64,000 bases of DNA from Diplolepis rosae (lineage: Eukaryota; Arthropoda; Insecta; Hymenoptera; Diplolepididae), in NCBI GenBank assembly GCA_030998225.1, contig JAPYXD010000714.1, positions 806,001 through 870,000 of the forward strand, in the 5' to 3' direction. The notes beneath the pieces were generated by a model, which saw nothing but the letters and a program-made list of their open reading frames with translations, searched no databases and was not told the DNA's origin. The position numbers and the translations under genes are program-made. Of the stretch, positions 32,354-43,526 are shown piece after piece. Position 1 is the stretch's first letter; every line of letters begins with the position of its first letter.

Positions 32354-34288
32354 TTAGCTATTGTTTTTTCTTCTATAACGCTTTCTTTTACTTTCGAAGG
32401 ATCTGTGTAGCGGATTTCTAATTCTTTTTGCGCTCTCGTCATCTTCTTCATCATCTGACACTCGATCTCTTTTCAGTAACCAACAGTAGTCCGCCAACAT
32501 ATTTACGTCCCATTTCCCTTGCCATCTAGTTTCAGCCTCTTTCAGATCTTGATGGAACCGTTCCCCTTGTTCTTCGCTGTAATCTCCCAAGTTATCAGGG
32601 AAATAGCTGAGATGAGCATCCATAAAATGAACTTTGTGACTCATCAAACATCCCAAACACTTATAGTTTCTTATCATATTTGCTACAATAGTTTTGTAGT
32701 CATCGCTTTTGTTATTTCCCAAAAAGTTCATTCAGTGTTCAAAAGTCATTCATGGTATCAATGAATTTTTCATCGTTAAACATTTTACGGATTTGAGGTC
32801 CATCGAATATCCCTTCCTTCAACTTCGCTTCACTTAATCGAGGGAATCGCTCCACTAAGTACTTAAAACATTTTTCACCTTTATCCAACGCTTTGACAAA
32901 CTGTTTCATCAGCCCAAGTTTTATGTGAAGAGGCGGAAGTAAAACTTTTGAGGGATCAACTAAAGGCAGTTTCAGTATATTGTAACTTCCAGGAACTAGT
33001 TGTGCTCTTGATTGCCAATTTTTGTTTACATAATGGTTTTCGCGATCTCTACTATCCCATAAACATAGGAAGCAGGGATACTTTGTAAATCCTGACTGTT
33101 GACCAAGAAGAATCGTTATTATTTTTAGATCGCCACAAATCTGCCAATTATGTTCTTTATATCGTATTTTATCCAATACGTATTCCACATTTTCGTAACT
33201 TTCTTTCAATTGCGTTGAGTGCGCTAAAGGTAGACTTGCGTACCCATTTCCATTATTGAGAAGCACTGCCTTCAGACTCCGTTTTGAGGAATCTATAAAC
33301 AATCTCCATTCTTCAGGAACATAAATACCTTCTTTCATTTCGTTCATCAAACCTAAAACATCTGTGCAATATACCAGAGTGCCTTCTTCGTCTTTCTTGA
33401 AATATTGACGGAATTGTTTTTCTCTATTTCTGTAGACTGATGACTTCGTTCCCCGTTCAAGCATTCCTCGATTTTTCAACACAGCGGCCATGTATTCAGA
33501 AGCATCTTTAGGAAGCCCCATATCCCTGATAAAATTACTTAAACTTTCTTGATTGAATAGTTTTACAGGTTTATTTTTTCCTCCCTCAATTTTGGAACAT
33601 ATTCTTCTTCATGATCATCTTGGTCGGAGCTATCGAGAGATTCTTCTACACTGTCAAACCATTCCTCCCTATCAGTTTCTTTACTCGTTGAAGCTTCATT
33701 CATTGATGGACTCGTATCCATTTTTTCGTCAGCACACTCTACCCTAGATTTTGCTGGTACAACGGAAGATACTAGTGCGTATGATATCTGTGACTTTGTT
33801 TTAACGTTGAATCCTTTAACATTGGTATTGCAAAAATAACAATCTTTCTCGGATTCAGGTATTGACCATATTACTGGTGAAGTATATTTCAAAATTTTAT
33901 CATTTCTGGTTTTATCCTATCGGATAATAATATTAAAACAAGAGCAGCAAATAGTTTCTGGAGCAAACGTTGAATTTTGAACAGAAAGTTCTTTTTTATA
34001 ACATTTCTCATATATATCTGTACATTTTTTATTCATTGACCTACGATATTTGCTTACTTCATATTTCCCGCAAACGTAACAAAAAATATTTTTATCAGTG
34101 CCACAAAAGTGGCTTGCAGCATCTTCAATTCTTCTTGTAGCATCATACTCCTTATTAGCCAAGTCACCAACTAGTAAAGAGCTGCGGTCACTTGCTGACG
34201 ATGATTGCGGGCCCGCTTGCTCACCCTGACCAACCGCCGATACTGGGCATCCAAGACCCTGCATCGTAGACTTTCCTGTGCCAGCCAT
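32354..34288 (-). pseudogene. Transposon-encoded RNase-H-like protein (putative transposase), lightly damaged
   Basis: Four frames form one protein. N-terminal zinc-type region (34,288-33,917): FCYVCGKYEVSKYRRSMNK ... CCSCFNI. Second Cys pair (33,892-33,563): DCYFCNTNVKGFN, then an acidic Ser-rich linker. Central domain (33,521-32,739): YCTDVLGL, WRLFIDSSKRSLKAVLL, ICGDLKI, YPCFLCLWDSRDRENHYV, PPLHIKLGLMKQFVKAL and IFDGPQIRKMF. C-terminal domain (32,731-32,354): NFLGNNKSDDYK, SEEQGERFHQD and WDVNMLADYCWLLKRD. I recognise this architecture from a multi-copy family annotated as uncharacterised in many invertebrate and fish genomes. Conserved acidic residues (DLK, EEQGE) could be catalytic, but that is inference. 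Damage: one in-frame TAG near 33,905, frameshifts near 33,560 and 32,735. Confidence 0.75.
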
Positions 34289-34419
34289 GACGGCGTCATG
34301 CCTTCACCCCAGGGCTTAGCCGGAAAACAAACAAGAAAAACAAAGCCGTTTCCGCCGTCACCACGTGGAGGTGCCCTGGGTGCTGACACAAGATAGGTAT
34401 TACTGATAGATACTACTCC

Positions 34420-35136
34420 GTTCTTTCAGAATCTGGAGTCAAAAATGCAGTTTCTTTTCAAAATAAACAAGTTTGACCTTAAAATGACCTTGACCTTCAC
34501 AGCTTGAGATCAAACCGACCTCAAATTCGAATTCAGCGAACCAAAAAACATAATGATAAGTAGTTTATTCCACTAAAACGATATTTTTCCCAATTTCGAC
34601 CTTCAAATGCCCTTGACCCAGGTGTGATGGGGTCAAAAAGACCTCGTATTCTGATCCAGCAACCACCAAAATATATTACCACAGTAGTTTAGGTAAAGGA
34701 AATCATATTTTCGTATTTTTGCAGTGATTAAATTGATTCTCCACATCACCACTTATAATGACCTTGAAATGACCTTTGGATCATATTAAAAAAATTAAAA
34801 AATACAGTTTTGGACGTAAAATTTTTCGTTCTTTCAGAATCTGCAGTCAAAAATGCATTATTTCCAAAATAAACACGTTTGACCTTCAAATGACCTTGAC
34901 CTTTACTACTTGAGGTCAAACCGACCTCGAATTATTATTCAGCGACCCAAAAAACATAAAGATTAGTCATTTTTTTCAACTCAAATGTGTGTGTTCAATT
35001 TTGACCTTCAAATGCCCTTGACCCAGATGTCATGGGGTCAATTGGACCGCGGATTCGTGATCAGCGGATCAAATTACATGGGAACATATGTGTCGCGTTC
35101 AAATATCAGAGACTTGGTTTTTTTTGTGTGCCTGTG
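34420..35136. repeat. Right inverted repeat arm with internal duplication
   Basis: The outer ~490 bp pairs with the left arm. The inner 34,420-34,640 repeats the outer 34,835-35,060 in direct orientation at a period of about 410 bp, with visible divergence. Confidence 0.75.
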
Positions 35137-35139
35137 TTA

Positions 35140-35751
35140 TCTTAATTTTAATTCTGTGACACAACAAGAATTCTTGTTTTCTCAATAAATTAAAAGCCAT
35201 CCAAATTATCTTTAAAATGAGTCCAGAATGAAGTTGCTTCGTTAAATTTTGAAGAAGTTGTTGCAAGGAAGTCCAAATTTTAAATAACTTTCGAAATAAT
35301 CAACATTTTTTAATGTTGAATATTTTTTTTGCCTTCTTACTTCGAAAATAATCGACACGTTTTTTTTCAATGTGATATTTGAAAATTTTGAGATATAATT
35401 TTTTTAAGTTTGGCACTCGGAAAATTTTTTTTTTTCTAACAGCTCACTGTAAAAGCAGTTTTGAATATAAAATCTAACCCTTGCACTTGAAATGCGCGAA
35501 AGAGTACAAGCTTTCAAAAAAGTTATAGCACACATTTCGTTGTTTTTTGTGTAATAACAATATAGTACATTTTTATAAACAATTGAATTTTTTTTAAATT
35601 TTGAACTAATTTTTTTCCGATTTTTTTGTTTCTAAATTTTTGTTGAAGTTTTTTCAATATGCAGGCAAAATTTTGGAATGGTAAAATGAAAACTGTAGGT
35701 GTAATTAATTTATAAAATCTGTCCCGCGCGTTGCAACGAGCGAGCTCGCAC
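35140..35751. other. AT-rich spacer with an inverted flank copy
   Basis: 35,312-35,418 is the reverse complement of 43,527-43,630, the sequence immediately beyond the other end of the errantivirus-like element. A small GC-rich patch (CGCGCGTTGCAACGAGCG) lies just before the truncated LTR. Confidence 0.6.
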
Positions 35752-35864
35752 GCCTGAACCTCAACATATATAGACAGCTAAACCTAGGAGGGGGAGGTCA
35801 TCAACCTCTACATATATGGATAACTAAACCTGGGGGAAGGAGGTCATCATCTGGCCTGGTAACA
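35752..35864 (-). repeat. Truncated 3' LTR
   Basis: 113 bp matching 43,414-43,526 with a few differences, including both tandem 46-bp units. The sense 3' half (equivalent to 43,305-43,413) is absent and replaced by unrelated GC-rich sequence. Confidence 0.88.
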
Positions 35865-35876
35865 CTCCCCTTTTTA
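35865..35876 (-). promoter_or_regulatory. Polypurine tract
   Basis: Sense sequence AAAAAGGGGAG abuts the 3' LTR start TGTTACC, the normal plus-strand priming site. Confidence 0.8.
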
Positions 35877-35900
35877 GACATAAATTAGTCTCTTAATTTA

Positions 35901-36883
35901 CTAAATTCTTACCCTCCTTACTTTTGGTATTTCGGTGATCACCAAGGGTTGCAAGCTAGAATTGTACGTGACGACGTTCGTCGGCGTTGTTACCTTTGTT
36001 TTTACACAGAATATACAGAGTTTTTTGGGCATACACTTTTGTATGAATTCAAGTATTTCTAATCTGTACAGAACATAGGCTGATCCTAATCCTAGCGCTG
36101 CGTAACCTAAATAGCTTAACCAATCCATAGTTGTTTCTCTCCATGTTCTTAGTCTTCTGTTAATGGCTATTGATTTTAACATATTTTCTGCATCGTCTAG
36201 GCTTAATTTGGCTTGTCGTAATTTATTGTTATCTATGATTTTAGGGAGACGTATTAATTTACTTTCTAAGGTTTTTAGATCGTCGTTAGAGTAACTAATG
36301 TTGTAGGTCGCATTGAATTCGTTGTAAAATTGTCCCTTTAGATTTTTGCTAAGGTACAGTGCGTCCATTCCATTATAGATTTTACAATTTGAGCCCGTTA
36401 GTAGTGAGGGTTGTTTAATCTTTAGGTGTTCTATTCCTGTTTCGCAGCTAATATCTAAATATACCTCGTTCATTAGTACTATTATGTATCCGTTTAGTAC
36501 GGGTATGAAGGTTTCTTTGTGTAAAGGAAAAGTTGAAGTTTTACATTTGTTCTCTGAGTATCGCTTGAATATCGTAGCTTCGCATGTTTCACTGTCAGTC
36601 AGCCTAAGGTTTGGTTGGCTTCTTTCGCAAATTTTATATTCGCTTATCGTCGTACATTTATTTATTGTTTCCTTGTCAGTAATTACATATGAGTCTCTAA
36701 ATTTTATTAAATAGTCATGGTCGGGAATTACTGCAAAATATAGGTTTTGGATAGGATAAGGGATAGGTATAATATGTTTGATGGTACCCTCTTCCTATTC
36801 TATAATGGGAATTTTGACGGTTGTAAGGTGTAGTTGGCTTTACAGTTGGCCATTGCCGCTATTAGAAGTACTAGAGTCCTCAT
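35901..36883 (-). pseudogene. Envelope-like gene (env), internally deleted
   Basis: Starts at 36,883 with a typical signal peptide (MRTLVLLIAAMANCKA) overlapping the end of pol by about 44 nt. The frame stops after 27 codons at 36,800. A second frame then reads a Cys-bearing ectodomain remnant from about 36,780 to 35,901. Near the end is a hydrophobic anchor (WLSYLGYAALGLGSAYVLYR) and a short cytoplasmic tail containing a Cys cluster. About 310 residues of the C-terminal part remain, shorter than errantiviral Env proteins of roughly 450-500, so the central-N region is deleted. Fold and position fit an insect retroviral Env; receptor-binding parts are missing. Confidence 0.75.
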
Positions 36884-39732
36884 CTAAAAAATAAGGCATA
36901 CACTGATCTATGTGTACTCTCAGTATTTTATCTTTATTCCTAATGCGTAGATTATTATTATGTAGGTAATCTATAACTTCGTAAGGACCTTTCCAGGATT
37001 GTTCTAATTTGTTTTGTTTGGTGTTGTTAAGGATTTTGACTAGGCTTCCAGGCTTGTATAAAGGATGTGTTCTTATTATTCCTTCATCTAATCTTTTCTT
37101 AGTTTTTTTCTAATTCTACTTGGATTCTCTCTCTAGCTTTTCTGATGTTTTCCTCGTGTTTTTTCCTCCATTTTCTAATCAGATCTTGATGGGTTAAATT
37201 GGGTGAGTTTTCAATTTGAGATGGTATATTTGGTAATCTTCCAAACGTGAGTTCAAAGGGTGTGAATCCCGTGGTTTGATTTACTGTTGAATTTATTGCG
37301 AATGTTACATATTTTAGATTTTCGTCCCAGTTATTCTGATTTTCTGCCATGCTAGTTTTGATCAGATTATTCAGGGTTGAGTGCATTCTTTCAATGTTTC
37401 CGTTGGATTGTGGATGGAATGCTGTAGTTTTCATATGTTTGATTTTCAAAGCTTTCTCAAATTGGTCCATTAACTCAGATAGAAAGTTAGACCCTTGATC
37501 AGTGAGAATAGTTTTAGGGGATCCATAAATGTAAATATATTGTTCTATCAGAGCTTCTACTATTGCTGTTGAGGTTTCACTTTCTAACGGTATTAAAGTG
37601 GTGTATCTGGTCAATCTATCCTGAATACTAAGTATGTATTTGTTACCTCTAGGTGTAGTGGGTAAGGGTCCAAAAATATCCAGTGCTATTTTATCATTTG
37701 GATTGAGTGGTATGTCGGGTATTATACTTTCTGATTGATTCTTAATTCGCGTGGTCTTTTGTAGTTGGCATATAGGGCATTTTTTGACATAGTCCTTAAT
37801 GTCTTGGTCCATGTTGGTCCAAATTCCGATTCTCTTGGCTTTTTCGATAGTATTTTGTTCTCCAGTGTGATCCCTATGAGCTTCTTTAATAATTTGTTTT
37901 CATTCTTCCTTAGTTAATTCTCGGGTTGTAGAGAAACAAATGTGGAAATTCTTATCTGGATAATAGTTTGATAGGAATTCCATTATTTCTTGAATTACTT
38001 CTCGCTCCAGAAATGTAAATAGAGGATCTCCAAAGGATAATCTAACAATTGAAAGTTTCCTGTTAACGAATTCTTCGATGAACCAACTTAATTTATACAG
38101 CCAATCTTCTTCGTTGTACATAGGCATTTCATCCTTAGTTACTTCTTTCCAAAGTTTGCCGATAGGGTTAGGCTTTGTTTTAATTTTGCCTTTGACTGGT
38201 TGTAGTTTCCAATTTATAAAATCTGTATATAAATTAGTATTGTCTCCTGGTGTTTCCGTGATTTCTTCTTCCGTTTCTGTGGTTTCATTTTCTGATGGTT
38301 CTCTCATTCGCCTTGCGGTTAATTTAATTTTTTGTTTTAATATTTCGTCTTTTGTTATTCGCGGCTTGTCGAATGTTTCTATTTCCGGTGACTGGTCTTC
38401 CAAGCTTGGTTCTTCTTCTTCAGTACTGATTCCGGGTTTTTCCATTGCTTCTTGTAATGTGTCCTTAGTGATGGGAAAAAGTCTGGATAGACAATCCGCT
38501 ACTTTATTTTCTTTTCCTTTTACATATTCTATTTCGTATTCGTATTCTTCCATACGAAGTCTCCATCGTAAAAGTCTTGAGCTAGGGTCTTTCACATTGT
38601 GTAGCCAAACTAAAGCACGGTGGTCTGTTTGAATTTTGAATTTCTTTCCGAGAAGATATTGTCTGAGGCGTTTCATAGCCCATACAATTGCTAAAAGTTC
38701 TTTTTCAGAGGTGGTGTATTTTTCTTCGGCTTTGTTCAATGTTCTTGATATAAAAAGACAAGGGTGCCCGTCTTGGCTCAATACTGCTCCTAATCCACAG
38801 TTGGATGCGTCCGTAGTCAGTATAAATTGTTTGGAAAAAATCAGGGAATTTTAAAACTGGTGCGATTACCAATGCGTTCTTCAAATCGTAAAATGCTTTT
38901 TCGCAGTCTGGGGTCCAATCGAATATTGTCTCTTTCTGAGTTAGCTTTGTTAAGGGTCTCGCTATAGTAGAGAAATTCTTGATGAATTTCCTATAGTAAC
39001 CTGCAAGTCCTAAAAATGATTGCACATCTTTTACAGTTTTCAATGGTCTGAATTCAGTTAGGCAGTTTATTTTTTCAGGGTTGGGTTTGACTCCTTCTTT
39101 GGTTATTATATGTCCAAGGTATTCTAGTTCTGGTTTAAGGTATTCACATTTTCTCGGTTCTAATCTTAGTCCTAACTGGTAGATTCTTTCCATGACTGCT
39201 ACTAAGTTCTCATTATGTTCCTGAATTGAGCTTCCGAATATCACAATGTCATCTATGTACGCAAAGCATTTTGTTCCGATTAATCCTCTGAATGAATTAT
39301 CCATCATTCTTTGGAAAGTGGCTGGTGCGTTCTTTAAACCGAAAGGCATGCGATTGTATTCGAAATGTCCTTGGTTTGTAGAAAACGCAGTGTACTTTTT
39401 GTCTTCTTCCTTCATCGGGATTTGGTGGAATCCAGCTGAGAGGTCAAAGGCAGAAAAGAACTTAGCTTTTCCTAAGTGATCTAGTATATCATCGATCATT
39501 GGTAATGGGTAAGCATCTTGATCCGTGTCTTCATTAATCTTTCTGTAGTCAATTACCATTCTTAATTTATTTCCTTTTTTCGGTACTATCCATAAAGGTG
39601 AGTTGTATGGTGATTGGCTTTCTCTTATAATTCCCTTTTTTAATAACTTTTCTGTTTCTTCTAGGGCAAACTGTCGGTGTTTTTCGGGTAATTTGTGGGA
39701 TCTTAGATTGATTATTTTTCCATTTTTAAGTA

Positions 39733-40488
39733 AAGGGTTTCCCAATAGGGGTGATATGATTTTGAATGTCCCTATCGGGCTCATTTGAACTGAAATTTTT
39801 GACGTCTGCTGTCAGTTGTCATCAGTAAGGTTTGCCATTTAATCATGAGTAGTTTCACGCTTCCACACGTTTGGAAATTGTCCAATTATTTTATCAAAAT
39901 TCGAGAAGTTTTGTCGGTGTTCAAAGAGCATATCGTGCAAAATATGGTCGTCATTCTGCTCCATCCGCGCTCTCAATTCGTCGAATAATCGAAAAGGTGG
40001 AGAGTGAATTTACTCTATTGGATACTAAGCCTAAAAATCGTATGCGTACCGCACGTTCTACACAGAATATAGCCGCCGTACAGGCCAGTATCGAGGAAAA
40101 CCGTGAATTGTCCGTGCCACGCCGATCTCAGGAATTGGGCCTGTCCAGGATGACTACCTGGCGTATTTTGCGATTGGATCTTGGCCTGCATCCCTATAAG
40201 ATGATTCTGGCCCAAGAACTGAAGCCTAATGACCATCGTTTGCGTCGGGAGTTCGCGGATTGGGCTCTGGAATTAATTGAAAATGATCCCAATTTTCATC
40301 AAAAAATCATCTTTTCTGATGAGGCGCATTTTTGGCTCAAGTCTCGGGGGACATTTGGCCGATATATTGTTTAAATCATAAATGGCATAGAATATCCAAT
40401 ATAATAAAAAAGATTTCGATCAATTCCGAATGAATATTCAGTGTTTTTTTTCAATTTCAAAACATATCACCCTTATTGGGAAACCCTT
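39733..40488 (+). mobile_element. Internally deleted rosa-like mariner inside pol
   Basis: 756 bp, ends AAGGGTTTCCCAATA(G/A)GGGTG in inverted orientation, flanked by TA (39,731-39,732 and 40,489-40,490). The ends are related to those of the DD41D element at 14.3 kb. It splits the RT/protease linker of the errantivirus-like element, so it inserted later. Confidence 0.92.
39846..40374 (+). pseudogene. rosa-like transposase, N-terminal half
   Basis: The ATG at 39,846 is followed within 10 codons by a 1-base frameshift. The main frame then runs to 40,374. It carries the helix-turn-helix region (VPRRSQELGLSRMTTWRILR) and the block with the first catalytic Asp (IIFSDEAHFWLKS), then ends at an internal deletion that removes the second and third Asp. 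Confidence 0.88.
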
Positions 40489-41174
40489 TACTATTTGATG
40501 TTCGGTAAGGTTAGTACATGGAAGTGGGTCTGATTCTAACGTGAAAACTTCCGAGTATCTGGCTATCATTTTTTTGATGAATTCTCTCTGGTCTTTTTCT
40601 AAATGATCTAATCTTGAAGCTTTCAATAATTCATTTAGTCGAAATGTCATTTGAGGTCCATTACTTTCATTTGTGATTATTTTTAATATAGGTTCGTAGC
40701 TAATCTGGAGATTTACTTCTTTAGGGTAATCCTCATTATTTTTCAATGGGATTTTTATGTGTCCGTTTCGTATAGTGTAGAGTCCGTCGGGGATTTCCTT
40801 ATCATCTATAATGATAATATCTTGATCTTCTGCGTCAGTTGAAATGGTACATATCTTTTCGGATTTTCCTGGTATGAAATCATTGCTTAGGTGCAAAGGT
40901 AGCTTTACCTTATTTAGCACGAGGTGACTGTTTGTGATCGCATATCTTGGATATTTTTCAAAGAATTTAATTCCAATTATACCTCCTTCTGGTAAGGGAA
41001 AATCGTTGGGTACTATGTAGAAAACGTGTTCTTGTCCAAAAAAGTTTAATTTTGTAGAATATTTAGAGATATGCCGATCGTTACCCATTAGGAATGTTTT
41101 GTGGGTAGATTTCCTTTCGTCTCTATCATCCAATATTTCTTCTTTGATTATGTTTATAGCAGCTCCTGAGTCTA

Positions 41175-42462
41175 CTAATAATCTGTATCTTCCAGTTTTT
41201 CTTCTGGCATCGATTGTTCGTAATCTTCCGCATATGGAAGAAATTCGGCTGATTCCTCGAAGATCAGTTGCTCCGTTATTTCTTCCTCTGTCATGTTTTC
41301 CAATTCTGTTTCTTCCTCTTGGATTGCTCTTACCGGAGGTGGTCGCTTGAAACCATGGCCTGGGGGAAAACCCTGCTTCACTTGGCACTGTGAAGATATA
41401 TGACCTATTTTGACGCACTTGAAGCAATTCATTTTAAATCTGTCACTCAGTGGTATGGTACTACTCTGTGCTCTAGGTGTAGTATTTGCACTGAGTCGAG
41501 ATGGTCCGGGTGATTTGGCCCATATTTTTACTGGTGGTTTGATAATTTGTCTGACAGGTTGGCTGTCTTTTAACCATGTTTCAGTTTCGATGGCTAATGC
41601 TTGAGCCTCGTTTACTGTGTTCGGTTTTAACAGACGTACCTGCATTCCAATTTCTCTTTTTAAATTTAATAAGTAACGGTTAACGGCTTCTTCTTCTTCC
41701 AATTCTATTTTAAGTCTTCGTTTAGTGGGGTTTACGTGCTGGGATTGGACTAGGTAATTTATTTCATTTGTTATTTGTCGAAACCTCGTCGTGAAGTTCT
41801 GAACCGTTTCTGTTAAGCCTTGTTTGCAGCTTTCTAATTTAGATTTTAATGAAATTAATGAACTGGTTTGTCTCAAATTTTGTCTGAGTGCCGCGTATAA
41901 ATCTTCATAGGAGTTTATTTGCATATATCTAATGGCTTTTTCTGCCACGTGTGTAATTTTCTTTGCTAAAATTAAATCTAAAAGAATTTCTGGTTCTTCG
42001 CATCTTATTCTAGCTCTCTTTACCGTTTTTATAAAATCTTCTACTCCCATGTCGTCCTGACCGTTAATTGGCTTTATTGTTTCAATTGCTAACTTGGCTC
42101 CCATTTTCCGTTCCTCGTGTGGTGCTGTTGGGACAGTTGTTGGGAAAAATTGTGATTGACCGTAAATATTTTTCCTGTCTTGGTCTAAATGTTTCTTTTC
42201 TTTGGAATGTTTTTTCTTCGACCGAAGAATGATCGTCTGTCGCTTCTGGTCGTTGCTGGGATTCACTATCTGTTTCTACTGTCCCTGCTCCTCCTAATTT
42301 CTTTGATAATCTTGAAATTTCATCTATCCTATTGTCGTTTTCTTTTTTCAGGGCGTTGAATGAGATAGTCAGAGTTTCCATTTGGCTGAGAACCCTTACT
42401 AGTAATTCGTCAGTGGTGTAAGAGGGGGACTGGGCCCTGACGGGAGATTGTGCTCGAGACAT
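41175..42462 (-). pseudogene. gag of the errantivirus-like element (one frameshift)
   Basis: Starts at 42,462 (MSRAQSPVRAQSPSYTTDEL). A coiled-coil-like segment (LSQMETLTISFNALKKE) is followed by a frameshift near 42,150. The second frame then runs to 41,175. It includes capsid-type helices (AALRQNLRQTSSLISLKSKL, VQNFTTRFRQITNEINYLVQ) and one nucleocapsid knuckle, CFKCVKIGHISSQC (C-X2-C-X4-H-X4-C). An acidic tail follows. The end overlaps the pol frame, which is -1 relative to gag. Confidence 0.85.
41190..41204 (-). promoter_or_regulatory. Candidate -1 ribosomal frameshift site between gag and pol
   Basis: A run of five A (41,200-41,196 in sense order) in GAAGAAAAACTGG lies seven codons before the gag stop. 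Re-reading one A moves the ribosome from the gag frame into the open protease frame. The heptamer is not the canonical A AAA AAC in phase, so the exact slip point is inferred. Confidence 0.4.
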
Positions 42463-43280
42463 GAGAGTGGTTGTGATTGGGAAATTTAAAGAGGATGAGT
42501 CCGTATCGTAGGATGAGTCAGTTTGATAGAGCGTGCTATCTCGGTGTTTATCAAACGCCAGTGTACCTACTTATCTATTGTTTGTGACTCGGGTGTAAAA
42601 TGTCGCGGTAAAATTTTAAATGTTTATTTTTTAATACAACAAAATGCAGTATAAGTTGCTACAAACTGCTACTGATTTTGAGGTAGTGATACTTAATTTG
42701 TTAAGGGTGGCCAGTGCTTGTGAACACACAGAGTATAGCCAACCCGATCTTGCCTCAACTTTACCTCACCTGTACCGTAGTACAGTCGCCGTGCAACGTT
42801 CGTAAAAAGGATTTATACTCTAAGGCCCAAGATCGATTGAGAAATGTTTACAATACTTTCACTTTCTAGAAGTAATGCTTACCGTGCTACTCGTGGCCTG
42901 ATGTGGGATCCGTAGACCGCCTGCTTTCCTTGACGTGTCGAAGAGATGAGTCAGCTTACTGTTGAGAACCGGTTGCCTGACTGGGCGTTGGCTGCTTACT
43001 TACGCAGATGCGTCTTCCGCCTGATTGCGGGCCTCGTTCAATTTTAATGGAATCTTTCACTGATAATTTACGTGGTATAGTGGCTACTAAATTCACCAAC
43101 TAATTTTTATTATCAGCTACTTATTCCTGTTTTCGGGCTTACCGTAGTGAAGTCCGGAGTTCTTCTTATTTTTAAAACTTCGTAAAGTTTCTTTAGCTTC
43201 TTGGGTCCGTGGATTCCAAGTCTCGCACAGGTCCGCGTTCTATGTGGATTTTCGTAGAAATTAAAAACCGAGAACTTAAG
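42463..43280 (-). other. Leader region of the errantivirus-like element
   Basis: About 820 bp between the candidate primer-binding site and gag. No coding content recognised. Confidence 0.5.
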
Positions 43281-43302
43281 CGGATCGTGGCAGGATCGCC
43301 AA
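43281..43302 (-). promoter_or_regulatory. Candidate primer-binding site
   Basis: Sense TGGCGATCCTGCCACG starts 2 bases after the 5' LTR end. A TGG start complements a tRNA CCA tail. I could not name the tRNA with confidence. Confidence 0.4.
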
Positions 43303-43304
43303 AA

Positions 43305-43526
43305 TGTTATAGTGAAAACTAAACTTTCTATTTTTGGATAGTAGTGACATCAAACTGATGTCACTTTGTATGCTTTATTCGTGAGAGATTTTAGAGAAGA
43401 ACTGACGAGGCCTGCCTGAACCTCTACATATATAGACAGCTAAACCCAGGAGGGGGAGGTCATCAACCTCTACATATATGGATAACTAAACCTGGGGGAA
43501 GGAGGTCATCATCTGGCCTGGTAACA
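43305..43526 (-). repeat. 5' LTR of the errantivirus-like element
   Basis: 222 bp. In sense (minus) orientation it starts TGTTACCAGG and ends CACTATAACA. Its first part is a 46-bp unit present twice in tandem (ACCTCTACATATATRGAYAR...). An AATAAA lies in its second half (sense). Confidence 0.88.

Larger units (their letters stand above)
31769..35139 (-). mobile_element. DNA transposon with ~0.5-kb inverted repeats and AGGTCA arrays
   Basis: The ends CACAGGCACACAAAAAAAAC (31,772) and its complement (ending 35,136) start long inverted repeats that pair to about 32,265 and 34,650. A TTA triplet flanks both sides (31,769-31,771 and 35,137-35,139), a possible 3-bp target duplication. The right arm also has a second, direct copy of most of the repeat (34,420-34,640 versus 34,835-35,060). 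The arms are studded with AAGGTCA/TGACCTT words. Between them lies one minus-strand gene family (32,354-34,288). Element length without the TTA is 3,365 bp. Superfamily not assigned. Confidence 0.75.
36840..41427 (-). pseudogene. pol polyprotein (protease, RT, RNase H, integrase), broken
   Basis: Protease: LLVDSGAAINII near 41,180. The frame stays open to 40,489, where the mariner begins, and resumes at 39,732 with the RT entry ETEKLLKKGIIRESQSPYNS. RT: FDLSAGFHQIPM, MPFGLKNAPATFQ and YIDDIVIFG (the YxDD active site), ending SFLGLAGYYRKFI. A frameshift near 38,825 precedes RNase H ([20 protein letters not shown]). After a Glu-rich linker an in-frame TGA near 37,900 precedes the integrase HHCC domain (HRDH; CPICQLQK). 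IN core: LDIFGP, LTDQGSNF and GNIERMHS give D, D, E. A frameshift near 37,100 precedes the C-terminal GPYEVIDY module, and pol ends at 36,840. Confidence 0.93.
35752..43526 (-). mobile_element. Errantivirus-like Ty3/Gypsy element (gag-pol-env), inactive
   Basis: In minus-strand order: 5' LTR (43,526-43,305), untranslated leader, gag, pol (PR-RT-RNase H-IN), env, polypurine tract, and a truncated 3' LTR (35,864-35,752). An env with signal peptide and C-terminal membrane anchor after pol, and a pol frame shifted -1 from gag, are errantivirus-type features. Pol is split by a 756-bp rosa-like mariner. Frameshifts in gag, RT and IN, an in-frame stop before the IN zinc domain, and an env deletion make it dead. 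Confidence 0.92.
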
